From assembly GCA_050949905.1 (NCBI GenBank), contig JBMNGP010000019.1, forward strand, positions 1 through 64,000: a stretch of 64,000 bases of DNA, written 5' to 3'. Origin of the DNA: DUML01 sp050949905 (GTDB taxonomy: Bacteria > Bacillota > Desulfitobacteriia > Desulfitobacteriales > Syntrophobotulaceae). Under the pieces are notes generated by a model. The model did no database searches, was not told where the DNA came from, and saw only the letters and a program-made list of their open reading frames with translations. Below are positions 1 through 9,599 of the stretch, piece after piece. Made by a program: the position numbers and the translations under genes. The stretch's first letter is position 1. Every line of letters begins with the position of its first letter.

Positions 1-911
1 GCTGCTTCTTTCAGTTTCATGTCCCGAAGCTTAGCTACAACCGCTGTTGCCTTCTCTTTAGCTGCTTCTTTATCCTCCTGGGCATGGATCGCTTTTAGCA
101 TTGCCGCTACTTCTTTCATCTTGGAGCGAGGTGTTACTGAGAAGACATTCCGGTAAAAATGAACAGTACAGCGTTGGAATTTGGCTTCCGGAAATGTTTC
201 GTTCACTGCTTCCAATAAGCCCAGACATTTATCCCCGATAAATAACTGGGTTCCGGATAAGCCACGTTCCTTTAAGCTTTTCATGAATTCCAGCCAGCTT
301 GTTTTATCTTCCTTCATTCCTTCAGAAGCGCCTATTACTTCTCTGTAACCATCTTCATTGACAGCCATAGCAATTAGGATCGCAACGTTTTCGTATTCTC
401 CACCCCAATTACGTTTAAGGTAAATCCCATCGAGATAGACATAGGGATATTTTCTTTGTAGAGGGCGATTGCGCCAAGTATCGATGTGGCCATAGACTTT
501 CTGGTTTAACTTGCTGACCGTTCCGGCCGATACTTTTGTGCCCCAGAGTGCCTCAGTTATATCTTCTACTCGCCGGACTGAAACACCAGCTAAATACATT
601 TCGATTAGAGCTTCTTCTACAGAGCTTTCACGCCGCCGGTAGCGCTCTATGATTGCAGTTTCAAAGGCGACACCTTTCAGTTTAGGCACTTTCAGCTTCA
701 CCTCTCCGGAAGTGGTCGTTAACTTCCTCTCATAGTGGCCGGAACGATATCCTTTTCGTTCTTTTGTACGTTCATACCTACCGGCATTTGTGAGCTCTGC
801 TGCTTCCTGATCCAAAAGGTTATTTAGTGTTTCCTCCACACTTTGACGTACCAATTCTTTAAGCTCTTGCTTTATTGCTCCTTCATTTAAGTGTATAATT
901 TTATCAGACAT
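1..911 (-). CDS. IS256-family transposase, partial (C-terminus beyond window)
   Basis: About 303 of an expected 396 residues are visible, starting at the ATG at 911 (MSDKIIHLNEG), with GGAGGA about 10 bases upstream. It is a mutator-type DDE transposase that cuts and joins IS ends. The first acidic residue lies in YLDGIYLK and the second in FIGDKCLGL. The third, glutamate, falls outside the window but is visible in the second copy in NVIERLNRE. The frame is open throughout, unlike the copy at 61930, which lacks one A early in the gene. This copy could therefore be the functional one if its unseen 3' part is intact. Confidence 0.92.
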   Translation of the reverse strand, partial: MSDKIIHLNEGAIKQELKELVRQSVEETLNNLLDQEAAELTNAGRYERTKERKGYRSGHYERKLTTTSGEVKLKVPKLKGVAFETAIIERYRRRESSVEEALIEMYLAGVSVRRVEDITEALWGTKVSAGTVSKLNQKVYGHIDTWRNRPLQRKYPYVYLDGIYLKRNWGGEYENVAILIAMAVNEDGYREVIGASEGMKEDKTSWLEFMKSLKERGLSGTQLFIGDKCLGLLEAVNETFPEAKFQRCTVHFYRNVFSVTPRSKMKEVAAMLKAIHAQEDKEAAKEKATAVVAKLRDMKLKEA

Positions 912-1029
912 ATTCGCAGCTCCTCCTGGTTTTGATTGGTGTGGTAACCTTATCTTACCAAGCAGTTGCGTTTATGTCTTTATTCATAAACACTTATTTA
1001 TGAATTTGCGAAATTAATGATACCTTATC
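1..1029 (-). mobile_element. IS256-family insertion sequence, left copy, cut by the window edge
   Basis: The right boundary at 1029 is set by comparison with a second copy at 61812. The two sequences match from the motif GATAAGGTATCATTAATTTC inward and differ just outside it. That motif resembles the GATAA-type terminal repeat of IS256. A small inverted repeat (ATTCATAAA and TTTATGAAT) lies just inside the end, before the transposase. The 3' half of the element is outside the window. It lies directly downstream of the BREX operon terminator. Confidence 0.9.
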
Positions 1030-1140
1030 CTAATTTGTTTAAAGCGTATACAGTGTACCATCACTTTCACATAACTTCTAGACTTGATATCTGTTTGTTG
1101 CATAGAACTATAATTTTTCATCCTTTTATTTTACATCTGC

Positions 1141-1179
1141 AACAAAAATAAAAGCCAAGGGCAAATTGCCTTTGACTTT
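1141..1179 (-). terminator. Intrinsic terminator of the BREX operon
   Basis: Read on the minus strand, a hairpin pairs AAAGTCAAAGGC with GCCCTTGGCTTT around an AATTT loop and is followed by TTTTATTTTTG. It starts 39 bases after the brxL stop codon. The stretch 1030-1140, up to the IS256 end, is AT-rich and shows no gene. Confidence 0.75.
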
Positions 1180-1217
1180 AACATCTCACAAACTATATTC
1201 AACTCCATTTATATATG

Positions 1218-3260
1218 TTATTCAACTCCCAATGCTTTGTATACTGCATCTTCAGGGCTTTGGTAAAAAGATATCTGAAATTTAGAAAATAACTCTGGCG
1301 GAACAGTGTTAATATCTGCAGCAGAGGCCATAGGTAGGAGTACTTTTTTCGCCCCTGCATCAAGGCAAACTTGCAAGGTGGATGCCAGTTCCTCCACCTT
1401 ATTAATGGTTCCCCCTATGCTCATTGAGCCCAATACCACCAGTTGACTTAATACAGGTTTTTTTAATGCTCCAGAACAAAGGGCAATAAAGGCTGCTAAA
1501 GTCAATTGAGAAGTCATACCAATACCCTGCATATCCTGAACATGCATTAAAAAGTCATTGTTGTTTAAAGAAATTGCCCCACTAATATTCTTTTTGTTTG
1601 CTTTAAAATAGTTAAAGGCTGTATTTAAATTCTCCCTTGCTTCCCTGCTAGTCCCCAATCCTGTTCTTTCAAATTTTCCTGTTCCAGAGACAACCTCTGT
1701 TTCTATTTTATATACTCCAATCATCCCTGAATCACCATGGGCAACTGTATATATATGGCCTGGTTTTCCCATCCCTTCAGGTATCAGTTTGTCGCCACCT
1801 TGTTCCGGAACCGATACGAATTCTTCCTCAAAGGTTTCATTATCTATGTAGGAAAAATGAACATCGTAAAACTCCATGCCACCAATTTTCTTTAATTGTT
1901 CTTTTACTCGTCTTCTTCCAACTAAGGCATACCTTAGGATTTCCTCTATATCTTCTTTATTAAATTCTCCATGAGGATAAATTAGTTTGACCAATCCCGA
2001 TACAGTTTTCCTTACCGCAATAACATCTCTTTGGTTTAGGTTGTTGCCAAGTCTAAAGTATTTATCTATACTATCGCCATAGGATCTTTTTCTCATTTCC
2101 CTAAAAAACTCTGCAATATAGTCAGTAATAAAGCCATATTCATTAGTAAAAAACTCTGGCCTATATTTAGGTATTTCCCAACCTGGAATATAATAGTGCA
2201 TTCTATCAAAAAAAGCAGAGTCGTATGCCATTGCCTCTGGAAATGGTTCAAATAAATGGGATGTTTTTAAAAGAACGTCCACAGATTGATTGATGTTACC
2301 AACAAAAACCATAGAGGCAGAAGCATTCTTCAATTCTTTTCCCCTGGCAAACGAACCTGAAGCCATATAATCCTTCATAATCTGAATACCGTCTTTATCT
2401 TTAAAGGTAATTCCAGCCACTTCATCAAAGGCTACTACATCCCATAAGCCGACTAATCCGATTTTTCTGGTGCTCATATTGTAAAATAAATTGGCTACAG
2501 TAGTTTGTCCCCCCGATATTAGAATAGAGTTTGGGGATATTTCCTTATATATATGAGATTTACCTGTCCCTTTTGGCCCCAATTCACAGAGATTATAGTT
2601 GTTCTCAACAAGAGGAATCATTCGGGCAAGAAGGTGCCACTTAACTTTTTCCTCTAATTGAGTAGGTTCCATGCCCACGGATCTTAAAAGGATATCAATC
2701 CATTCATCCTTGGTAAAATATTTTCTTCCACTCAATATCTCATCCATATCCAAGTTTGGAATTTGAATGGGTTTTAAACTATTTATAATAAAAGGGTTCG
2801 CATTCCTTAACTCTTCGTCATAATAGTATTGAATTTTAAGAATACACCATATACCTCCAGCAAGAAGTTTCTCAAATTCTTTCACATAATTCGCTTCTAC
2901 TTCTACGCCCTTTAACCCTAAATTAGAAAACTCTGCCTCATAAACGTCTCTCTTTTCATTGAGCCTTACGGTCAACTTATCAATGACTGTATACTGACCT
3001 AATTCTCGAATTTTGGATTTAATCTTTTCCGCTTCATCTGGCCTAACATAATTTTCTGCAAGTATTGCTTTTACTCTATTAACTCCTTCATTTATGGAAT
3101 CCTCATCATCAGTAGCACAATACATGCCAAGTAAATATTCAAGGACGTATATGGGGACATTTGCCCCTTCTTTTATTTTTTGAGTTAGATCCTTACGGAC
3201 AACCCTGCCCGGAAAGTATTGATTCAATTTTTCATTTAAATCTCTATTCTCCCTGTCCAC
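1218..3260 (-). CDS. brxL: BrxL, Lon-like AAA+ protease/ATPase of type 1 BREX
   Basis: The protein has 680 residues, the usual BrxL length. An AAA+ ATPase core carries Walker A GPKGTGKS near residue 228 and Walker B VVAFDE near residue 277. The C-terminal Lon-protease-like domain keeps a serine in GMTSQ (about 582) and a lysine in GGTINK (about 618), which fit the Lon Ser-Lys dyad. BrxL is the last gene of type 1 BREX operons and is implicated in blocking phage DNA. The start is GTG, 24 bases after the pglZ stop. It is the final gene of the operon and is followed by a terminator. Whether the dyad is proteolytically active is not known from sequence. Confidence 0.93.
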   Translation of the reverse strand: MDRENRDLNEKLNQYFPGRVVRKDLTQKIKEGANVPIYVLEYLLGMYCATDDEDSINEGVNRVKAILAENYVRPDEAEKIKSKIRELGQYTVIDKLTVRLNEKRDVYEAEFSNLGLKGVEVEANYVKEFEKLLAGGIWCILKIQYYYDEELRNANPFIINSLKPIQIPNLDMDEILSGRKYFTKDEWIDILLRSVGMEPTQLEEKVKWHLLARMIPLVENNYNLCELGPKGTGKSHIYKEISPNSILISGGQTTVANLFYNMSTRKIGLVGLWDVVAFDEVAGITFKDKDGIQIMKDYMASGSFARGKELKNASASMVFVGNINQSVDVLLKTSHLFEPFPEAMAYDSAFFDRMHYYIPGWEIPKYRPEFFTNEYGFITDYIAEFFREMRKRSYGDSIDKYFRLGNNLNQRDVIAVRKTVSGLVKLIYPHGEFNKEDIEEILRYALVGRRRVKEQLKKIGGMEFYDVHFSYIDNETFEEEFVSVPEQGGDKLIPEGMGKPGHIYTVAHGDSGMIGVYKIETEVVSGTGKFERTGLGTSREARENLNTAFNYFKANKKNISGAISLNNNDFLMHVQDMQGIGMTSQLTLAAFIALCSGALKKPVLSQLVVLGSMSIGGTINKVEELASTLQVCLDAGAKKVLLPMASAADINTVPPELFSKFQISFYQSPEDAVYKALGVE

Positions 3261-3284
3261 TGCCTTTTCACCACCTTTGCAATT

Positions 3285-5840
3285 TTATAAACCAAAGTCA
3301 TCTGTAAATAGCAAATCTATCTTAAAAGGTATTCGCTCATATATTTTTTCTACGGTTTCATCTTCATCTTCTAAAATTAAATAATATTCCTTGTTCTTGT
3401 CATAAGCCATATCTCTTAATGTAAACTTCTCTCTATAAGTGCGGTTTTCAGGGTTTTTCGACCTACTATCAGCAATTATAATGTTTTCATTAGAGATACG
3501 GTTACCTTCTTTATCTACAAAATAAAGTTTTAGTTTTAATGGCACTTTCTTTTCGTCTACCACTTCTGTTTGGAAAAACTCCAAATAGGTGATTCTATTT
3601 GTAATCTTCCTTGAAATATTGGTTAACTTCACTTCGACCTTAGTGGCTTTATACTCATCTTTACGGATATTCTTAAATCTTATTACAGGAACAATAATCT
3701 CCTGCAAAGATGCTCCACCATGGACATAATTGGCTCCTGCCCCTTGAACCTTATATCTAATCATACCTTTTGGAACAATGGCTTTTAATTTTGTCTCCTG
3801 TCCAAAAAGATATTTCATAGAAATAGGTAATGTATCTGGAATATCTTCATCAATTTCTGCAAGCATATATCTCCTGCCGGCATCTATGGTTTCAGCATTA
3901 AATCTGCTAATCTTGTCTACTTCTGTTAATTGGGAACGCCTGTATATGAAACCATGATCTGCAGTAATTATTATGTTTGTAGCACTTACATGATTTATTA
4001 GGTTTTTGATTAGCGATACTAAATCTTCAAAAGCCTTTTCTACGGCATCAAAAACCTCTCTTTCCGTCTGAGGCACTTCTCCAACAGCATCTATTGTGTC
4101 ATGGTATATATAAATTAGTTTTTTCCCTTCAAGGGCTTCCTTGTAATCTGCCCTACGCATATCTACCATGTCACTAAATGATATTGTCTGAGTATTATCA
4201 CTATAATTGGCGATTATTTTTCCCCTATTTGCTGTCCCCTGGGTACTTATACCGTCAATAATAATATCTGATTTATCATTGACCACCAGTTCCTTTCTTG
4301 GTAGTAAACTTGCCATACCATATTTTGTAGTTGAAGGGATGACTCCTTGCATAAACCCAATCTCTGCCATACCCCTTACCTCTTTATTAATTAGATTAAG
4401 GAGTTCTTTTGCTGCTTCATATCTTAAAGCATCGGAAATAATTACAAATACTCTTTCGCCATTCCTTGTAAATGGAGAAACAATGTCTTTGTAAAAATCC
4501 CTTTGTTGTTTAATACCTACTAAAGAGTATTCTTCTAACATTTCCTCCTGAACCGCTGCGGACCATTTTATTGAGAGTTCATTCAGATACCAATGGGTAT
4601 AGGTGTTTTCAATTCTCTCTGCAAGTTTTTCAAAAGGATCTTTGTCAGTAACTTTATCGTAATGAAGATAAAACTTCCTGTAGAAATAGTCCATTAAATA
4701 ATATTCTTTAGTATAAGCAGTAATCAAATCATGGGCAGTTTCAGCCTTAATAACTCCACCCATTCTCTTTTCCATTTCAAGGAGTTCATTAGCAAAGTAT
4801 AAGGCTTCATATTGATTTCTATATGTTTCAAACCAATGGCTTGTCCTTCTTTTATTGATTAATTTACGGTATCTATCAAATTCTCCGACACCTTCTACTA
4901 AGTTCCCAATTATCCTATCCATTATTGCTTCATCAAAAGCCCTCAATGTATCACATTCAATATATTTATCTATATCCCATTTATCTAAATAACCTTTTAC
5001 ATTTAATGTTTCCTGGGCTCTGTCTGCCAGTAAATCGTAGTATTTACCATCAGCGGAATGATTCATGAAGTTGCTTATAAATACTATGGCATCTGACCTT
5101 TTAGGAGATACATAATCTTCCCATGTAGTTGGCATATCCTCTTCGAGAGTATAAGATAAGTGAGTAATAAGAAGCGTTATAATTAGTTTTTCTAATGATC
5201 TCTCCTCATAGTTATATCCATATCTTTTCTCAACTAAATCCCAAAAGGCATCTATATTACCAAAGTTCTCAATAGCCTCTAGATATTTATTTTCTCCTTC
5301 TAATTCCTCAATCAAAACCTTTTTTACAACTTGTTCAAAATCTGCTACAGGTAATCTGCATAGAGCAGATAGAACTGCTATATCTACCTTTTCTTTAGTA
5401 AATTTATCTATATGGTAGGAGGCAAACTTTCTATATCTTTCTTTATTCCCAAAGAATTTTAGATAACCCTTGAAAACATTTCTTAATGAAGGATCCCCCA
5501 CCTTGAAATCCCTCATTATTAAGGTTGCCTTGTCAGTAGAAAACTCCTCACTATATTTCAAAATATCCAACAGCCAATTATCCCGTGGCATTGGTTTAGA
5601 TGAAGGAGAATATAAGAGATAATTAGATTCAATATCTTCTTTTTCAATTAGATACTTTATATGGAAGGAATTATTATCAGCAAGTTTGATAATCTTGGCA
5701 TTATCCAATTTAAGTTCATCAATATCTTCAGCAAATTCACCCTCATCGTCATACCAAAAAACAATATTTCTTTTTTTCCCTTCCACAGGTTCTTTATTAA
5801 ATATTTCTTCTAATATTTTTTTCACTTCCAATAAATTCAT
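3285..5840 (-). CDS. pglZ: PglZ, alkaline-phosphatase-superfamily BREX protein
   Basis: The protein has 851 residues, typical of type 1 PglZ. The C-terminal half is an alkaline-phosphatase-superfamily domain. Two metal-site motifs are visible: VIISDALRYEA near residue 470 and IITADHGF near residue 627. PglZ is the signature protein of BREX and is thought to act as a phosphodiesterase or phosphatase in the complex; its substrate is not settled. The ATG start at 5840 has AGGTGA upstream and lies 13 bases after the pglX stop, so translation is probably coupled. I see no truncation. Confidence 0.94.
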   Translation of the reverse strand: MNLLEVKKILEEIFNKEPVEGKKRNIVFWYDDEGEFAEDIDELKLDNAKIIKLADNNSFHIKYLIEKEDIESNYLLYSPSSKPMPRDNWLLDILKYSEEFSTDKATLIMRDFKVGDPSLRNVFKGYLKFFGNKERYRKFASYHIDKFTKEKVDIAVLSALCRLPVADFEQVVKKVLIEELEGENKYLEAIENFGNIDAFWDLVEKRYGYNYEERSLEKLIITLLITHLSYTLEEDMPTTWEDYVSPKRSDAIVFISNFMNHSADGKYYDLLADRAQETLNVKGYLDKWDIDKYIECDTLRAFDEAIMDRIIGNLVEGVGEFDRYRKLINKRRTSHWFETYRNQYEALYFANELLEMEKRMGGVIKAETAHDLITAYTKEYYLMDYFYRKFYLHYDKVTDKDPFEKLAERIENTYTHWYLNELSIKWSAAVQEEMLEEYSLVGIKQQRDFYKDIVSPFTRNGERVFVIISDALRYEAAKELLNLINKEVRGMAEIGFMQGVIPSTTKYGMASLLPRKELVVNDKSDIIIDGISTQGTANRGKIIANYSDNTQTISFSDMVDMRRADYKEALEGKKLIYIYHDTIDAVGEVPQTEREVFDAVEKAFEDLVSLIKNLINHVSATNIIITADHGFIYRRSQLTEVDKISRFNAETIDAGRRYMLAEIDEDIPDTLPISMKYLFGQETKLKAIVPKGMIRYKVQGAGANYVHGGASLQEIIVPVIRFKNIRKDEYKATKVEVKLTNISRKITNRITYLEFFQTEVVDEKKVPLKLKLYFVDKEGNRISNENIIIADSRSKNPENRTYREKFTLRDMAYDKNKEYYLILEDEDETVEKIYERIPFKIDLLFTDDFGL

Positions 5841-5853
5841 ATGGTCACCTACT

Positions 5854-8800
5854 TTATATCTTCGCTAATAAATCTGCTTTTAGCGGCTTTCTGCCTTTTC
5901 CTTGAGGTATTTCTACCCCTTGGAATTTAGCATAATTAACTTTAACGCCATCATCTAAATCAATCTCAATCCTTTGATTGGCCATATGGGCTATGGCCTC
6001 ATCATATAACCTACATTCCTCAATCTGCTTTAAAATTGTCTCTTTCTTTTTCCTTACAGCAGCCTTTTCCCTTTGAGAGATATCCGAATCTATTAAAATA
6101 TCAAGATGGTTTATTTCTGCTTCATACTTTTTCTGTAAACTATGCAAATAATCGGTCCTTACCCTTGCAACGGTAGAAGGATCGTAGCGGTGCATGTAAA
6201 TAAGGGCTTTAAACCCATCCTGCCTTCCACTATCAAAGAGCCAGTAAATAGGTCGCTTTTTATATGTTTTTACATGGTCTTTATAAAAGTCCTTTAGAAA
6301 GTATCTTCTGATAGCCTGTCTTGAAGTTTCATTGGCCTTCCTACCTAGAGTTTCAGCAATGTAATCTAGATTCTCCTCCAATGTATCTTCACCAAAAGAT
6401 ACCTTTACAAAGTCTACAAAACGCTCCAGAATATCATCTTCAAAATAATCTCCAGCAACAATAGGAATAACATTGTGTTCTATTATATTTACCCTCGACT
6501 TGTTCCATCCTTCTTTAGCCTTAATCTCCCATTGTCCATCACGTAGCCTAAACTTATCATCAAAATCTCCACCAGCAAAAATAAGACCTTCTTCATCTAA
6601 AGAGTATCGCCCAAACATACAGCCAACAGCATAAGAGATAAAGGATTTAATTACTTCTTCTTTTGTAAGGACATAATTGCTTCCTTTCATACTCTCTGGG
6701 ATCTCTTCTTTAGAATCATATATCCTTGTAATAGTCACATCTTTATCATCTACAGCGGGAGTTAGTTCGTCCTGGAGACCATAGATTTCAATAAAAATGC
6801 GATTTAGTTCTTCTTCGTTGGCCTTAAGTTGGTTAAATTGTTGGTTAGCAAAGGCTGACCAGTTTTTAAAGGCTTTACCTATTGTGTCCGCTTCTTTTTT
6901 ATGGATTAATAGAGGGTGTTTTTTGAAATCCCAAGAGGTTTCAAAGGAGTCCCAGTCGATTGTAGATTTAACTATATTCTCATTAACAAGATCGGCAATT
7001 TTGCTTTTCTTATCATCTACTAATATAACGGGAATTTTTGATATATACCCTGCTTCAAACCCCATCGTTGGGGATAATATTTGCAATATATATTCAGTAA
7101 CAATTGAATTTAACAACCCCAATATTATCAGGTCATCCCGTTTACTTGCAGTATTTATGCAAGGTCCTTTATTATTATATAAAAACCCCGTTGGTGAGTG
7201 CCTAAACGAACTTTTTGAACTAATTACTGTCCATGAAATACCACTTACAAAGCAATCTCTAAGGTTCTGGGGGCGGGAACGAAGTTTTCCAGTACTATCT
7301 CTGAAATTACAGATCTCATATCCATCATTTTCCCAATTAACAACATAATCATCATTCCCAAACCATTTTCTATATTCTCCACCTTTATTCATTGGAAACC
7401 ATTTCTTTTTTGTTTGCTTACTTTCTTCTCTCGATTTAATGTTAAATCCTATATTATTAACATCAACTTCATGCCATATTCTTAAGAACCTATCATTATC
7501 ACCTGTAGCTATTCCAAGCCTTGCACTTGCAATATCGGAAAGTAGGAGACTATGCTCAAACAATTCACTAATTCTTTTACTACACCAATATGCAATAGGA
7601 AAGCCTGGAATTTTTGAGTAAAACTCTTTTGTAGAGCGATATAGTTTACTTTTATTAAGATATGCCTTTTCTTTTTCTAACTGACTCGAGTATTCTACCA
7701 AACGAAGATGTGTAGCGTAATAACTGCTTATATTACTTCTCCGCATAACATAAGTAACTGTTTGAACTACTTCCCCACCAATCTCCTCAAATGCCCTAGG
7801 TCCCAAATGAACCATATTAATAAGCGTGTTATTATCAAAAATCATTTGTCTTAATTTTTCATAACTACCCAAAAACATCCAAGAATGTTGCGTTATCATT
7901 GCTATGTAACCTAAAGTTTTTGTCATTCTAATACACTTATCTATGAATACTGCAAATAAATCAGTTTTGCTATTTGGATAGATATTTTCTACAAAGCTTG
8001 CTAATTCAGGGTTCATTCCTTTTTTTCCCATATAAGGCGGATTAGTACACACAACATCATATTTCTGACTCATTATTTTAGCCTGTTGAATCAATGGTGA
8101 GAACTTTTCTAATATTATCTCTCTATATTGCAATTCAAATAGATCTTCTGGAACATTATTCCTTATCTCTTCAATTCTTTTTTCTATAGTATCAAAATCT
8201 ATTTCTTTCACTTCTATAATTGAACCATATTCTTTTGCGTCATGAAAAACTTCTATTAGGTATTCAACGTCCTCCCTGTGAATATGTTTTTCTAGTTCAA
8301 TCTCTTTTGGATTAACCAAATATTCAATAGCCTCTCTAGGAATATCGTTACTTTCCTGAATAGAGCACAAGTTCATCCTTGGTTTGTGTCTAAAAATCCT
8401 TCTATTTTTACTTCTTGCCTTCATTAAAAGGGCAAAAGTGGCTAATTGGCCTGCACGATCGTCTATATCAAGACCATAAAGGTTCTTTTCTAATATAAGA
8501 GTAGGTATTTCTCTTTCTGAATAACCTGCAGATAGGTATATTTCATATAAAACATCAAAAGCGTAAACTAAAATGTGGCCACTGCCCATGGCAGGATCCA
8601 ATACCTTAATACCTTCTGGATTTAAGTTGGGGTCTTTGAGTGCATCTAATTGTTTTTGAACTTCGGGGTCTTGTTCGGCTTCTTCCAAATAATATTCCCA
8701 CTGAGCCTTTAATTCTTCATTTGGATGAGATTCGAGCCATAGCCTACCTAATGAATTCTCTACCATATACTTTACTATCCATTTAGGTGTAAAGAGTTGG

Positions 8801-9582
8801 GTAGCAGCAGGGATATTTTCCTTTATAATCTTCTTATTCTTTTTAAGGCCTGCAAAAACTTCGTCTTTCTTTTCAGAAATATAATACTGATATAGCCAAC
8901 CAATAATTTCTATACCATGTTCTCCCTTTTCTGCTTCCCGCTTCTGTTCTTCCTCATTTAGTTCTATTTTCCAATCATATTCCTCTATTTCTTCTACTAA
9001 ATCTCTGATTACAGAGCCTTCAGCAAGAAGTTTGTCAGGAAGGAGTAATTCCGTATAATCAGCGATTTCCTCAAAAACATTAGGCATAATTTTGCCTAAT
9101 TGATTGCATTGCTTAACTAGCAAATATCTATATAAATCCTCTGTATCGTTACTGTCTTGAAGTCTATACACTATTTCAGGATCAAGATCTAAATCTATGT
9201 TTAGAGCCTCTTGGATAATATCAGGCTCAGTCTTACCTTCTTCTATTGAGGATAGTACCCTAACCCCAGTAGGAAGATAGTTGTTAACTTCCATAAAACG
9301 CAGAGCAATAAAACGGTTAAACCATGTATAGGCAACCTCTTCTATAACTTGTTCAAAGCCCTTATATTTAATATTTTGAATCAACTTATCACGCTGCTTT
9401 AATTCATATTTCTTAAAGGTTTTCCCGTTTTCTCTACCCTTTACTCTAAACCCACCATCAAAGGTTTCAATATCTAAGATTTTATCTTTTGTTATCCCTA
9501 TCTCATAGGCCTTATGGGTTATATCTTCTATTAGTTTACGCCTTGCTTTTACCGCAAAGTTTCTAATGGCTGTTTTATCCAC
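5854..9582 (-). CDS. pglX: PglX, BREX N6-adenine DNA methyltransferase
   Basis: The protein has 1242 residues, full length for type 1 PglX. S-adenosylmethionine-binding motif I is DPAMGSGHILV near residue 330, and catalytic motif IV is NPPY near residue 515, typical of N6-adenine methyltransferases. In BREX it methylates one strand of a short non-palindromic site in host DNA, marking self; the rest of the system acts on unmarked phage DNA. The start is GTG (GTG GAT AAA) with a strong GGAGGGG upstream, 17 bases after brxC. No homopolymer tract suggesting phase variation stands out. Confidence 0.95.
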   Translation of the reverse strand: MDKTAIRNFAVKARRKLIEDITHKAYEIGITKDKILDIETFDGGFRVKGRENGKTFKKYELKQRDKLIQNIKYKGFEQVIEEVAYTWFNRFIALRFMEVNNYLPTGVRVLSSIEEGKTEPDIIQEALNIDLDLDPEIVYRLQDSNDTEDLYRYLLVKQCNQLGKIMPNVFEEIADYTELLLPDKLLAEGSVIRDLVEEIEEYDWKIELNEEEQKREAEKGEHGIEIIGWLYQYYISEKKDEVFAGLKKNKKIIKENIPAATQLFTPKWIVKYMVENSLGRLWLESHPNEELKAQWEYYLEEAEQDPEVQKQLDALKDPNLNPEGIKVLDPAMGSGHILVYAFDVLYEIYLSAGYSEREIPTLILEKNLYGLDIDDRAGQLATFALLMKARSKNRRIFRHKPRMNLCSIQESNDIPREAIEYLVNPKEIELEKHIHREDVEYLIEVFHDAKEYGSIIEVKEIDFDTIEKRIEEIRNNVPEDLFELQYREIILEKFSPLIQQAKIMSQKYDVVCTNPPYMGKKGMNPELASFVENIYPNSKTDLFAVFIDKCIRMTKTLGYIAMITQHSWMFLGSYEKLRQMIFDNNTLINMVHLGPRAFEEIGGEVVQTVTYVMRRSNISSYYATHLRLVEYSSQLEKEKAYLNKSKLYRSTKEFYSKIPGFPIAYWCSKRISELFEHSLLLSDIASARLGIATGDNDRFLRIWHEVDVNNIGFNIKSREESKQTKKKWFPMNKGGEYRKWFGNDDYVVNWENDGYEICNFRDSTGKLRSRPQNLRDCFVSGISWTVISSKSSFRHSPTGFLYNNKGPCINTASKRDDLIILGLLNSIVTEYILQILSPTMGFEAGYISKIPVILVDDKKSKIADLVNENIVKSTIDWDSFETSWDFKKHPLLIHKKEADTIGKAFKNWSAFANQQFNQLKANEEELNRIFIEIYGLQDELTPAVDDKDVTITRIYDSKEEIPESMKGSNYVLTKEEVIKSFISYAVGCMFGRYSLDEEGLIFAGGDFDDKFRLRDGQWEIKAKEGWNKSRVNIIEHNVIPIVAGDYFEDDILERFVDFVKVSFGEDTLEENLDYIAETLGRKANETSRQAIRRYFLKDFYKDHVKTYKKRPIYWLFDSGRQDGFKALIYMHRYDPSTVARVRTDYLHSLQKKYEAEINHLDILIDSDISQREKAAVRKKKETILKQIEECRLYDEAIAHMANQRIEIDLDDGVKVNYAKFQGVEIPQGKGRKPLKADLLAKI

Positions 9583-9599
9583 TATATCCCCTCCTCAAC

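Noticed and set aside
6797..7348. A 183-residue plus-strand open frame inside pglX
   Set aside because: It is a shadow of pglX in the opposite strand, with no binding site and no family match.
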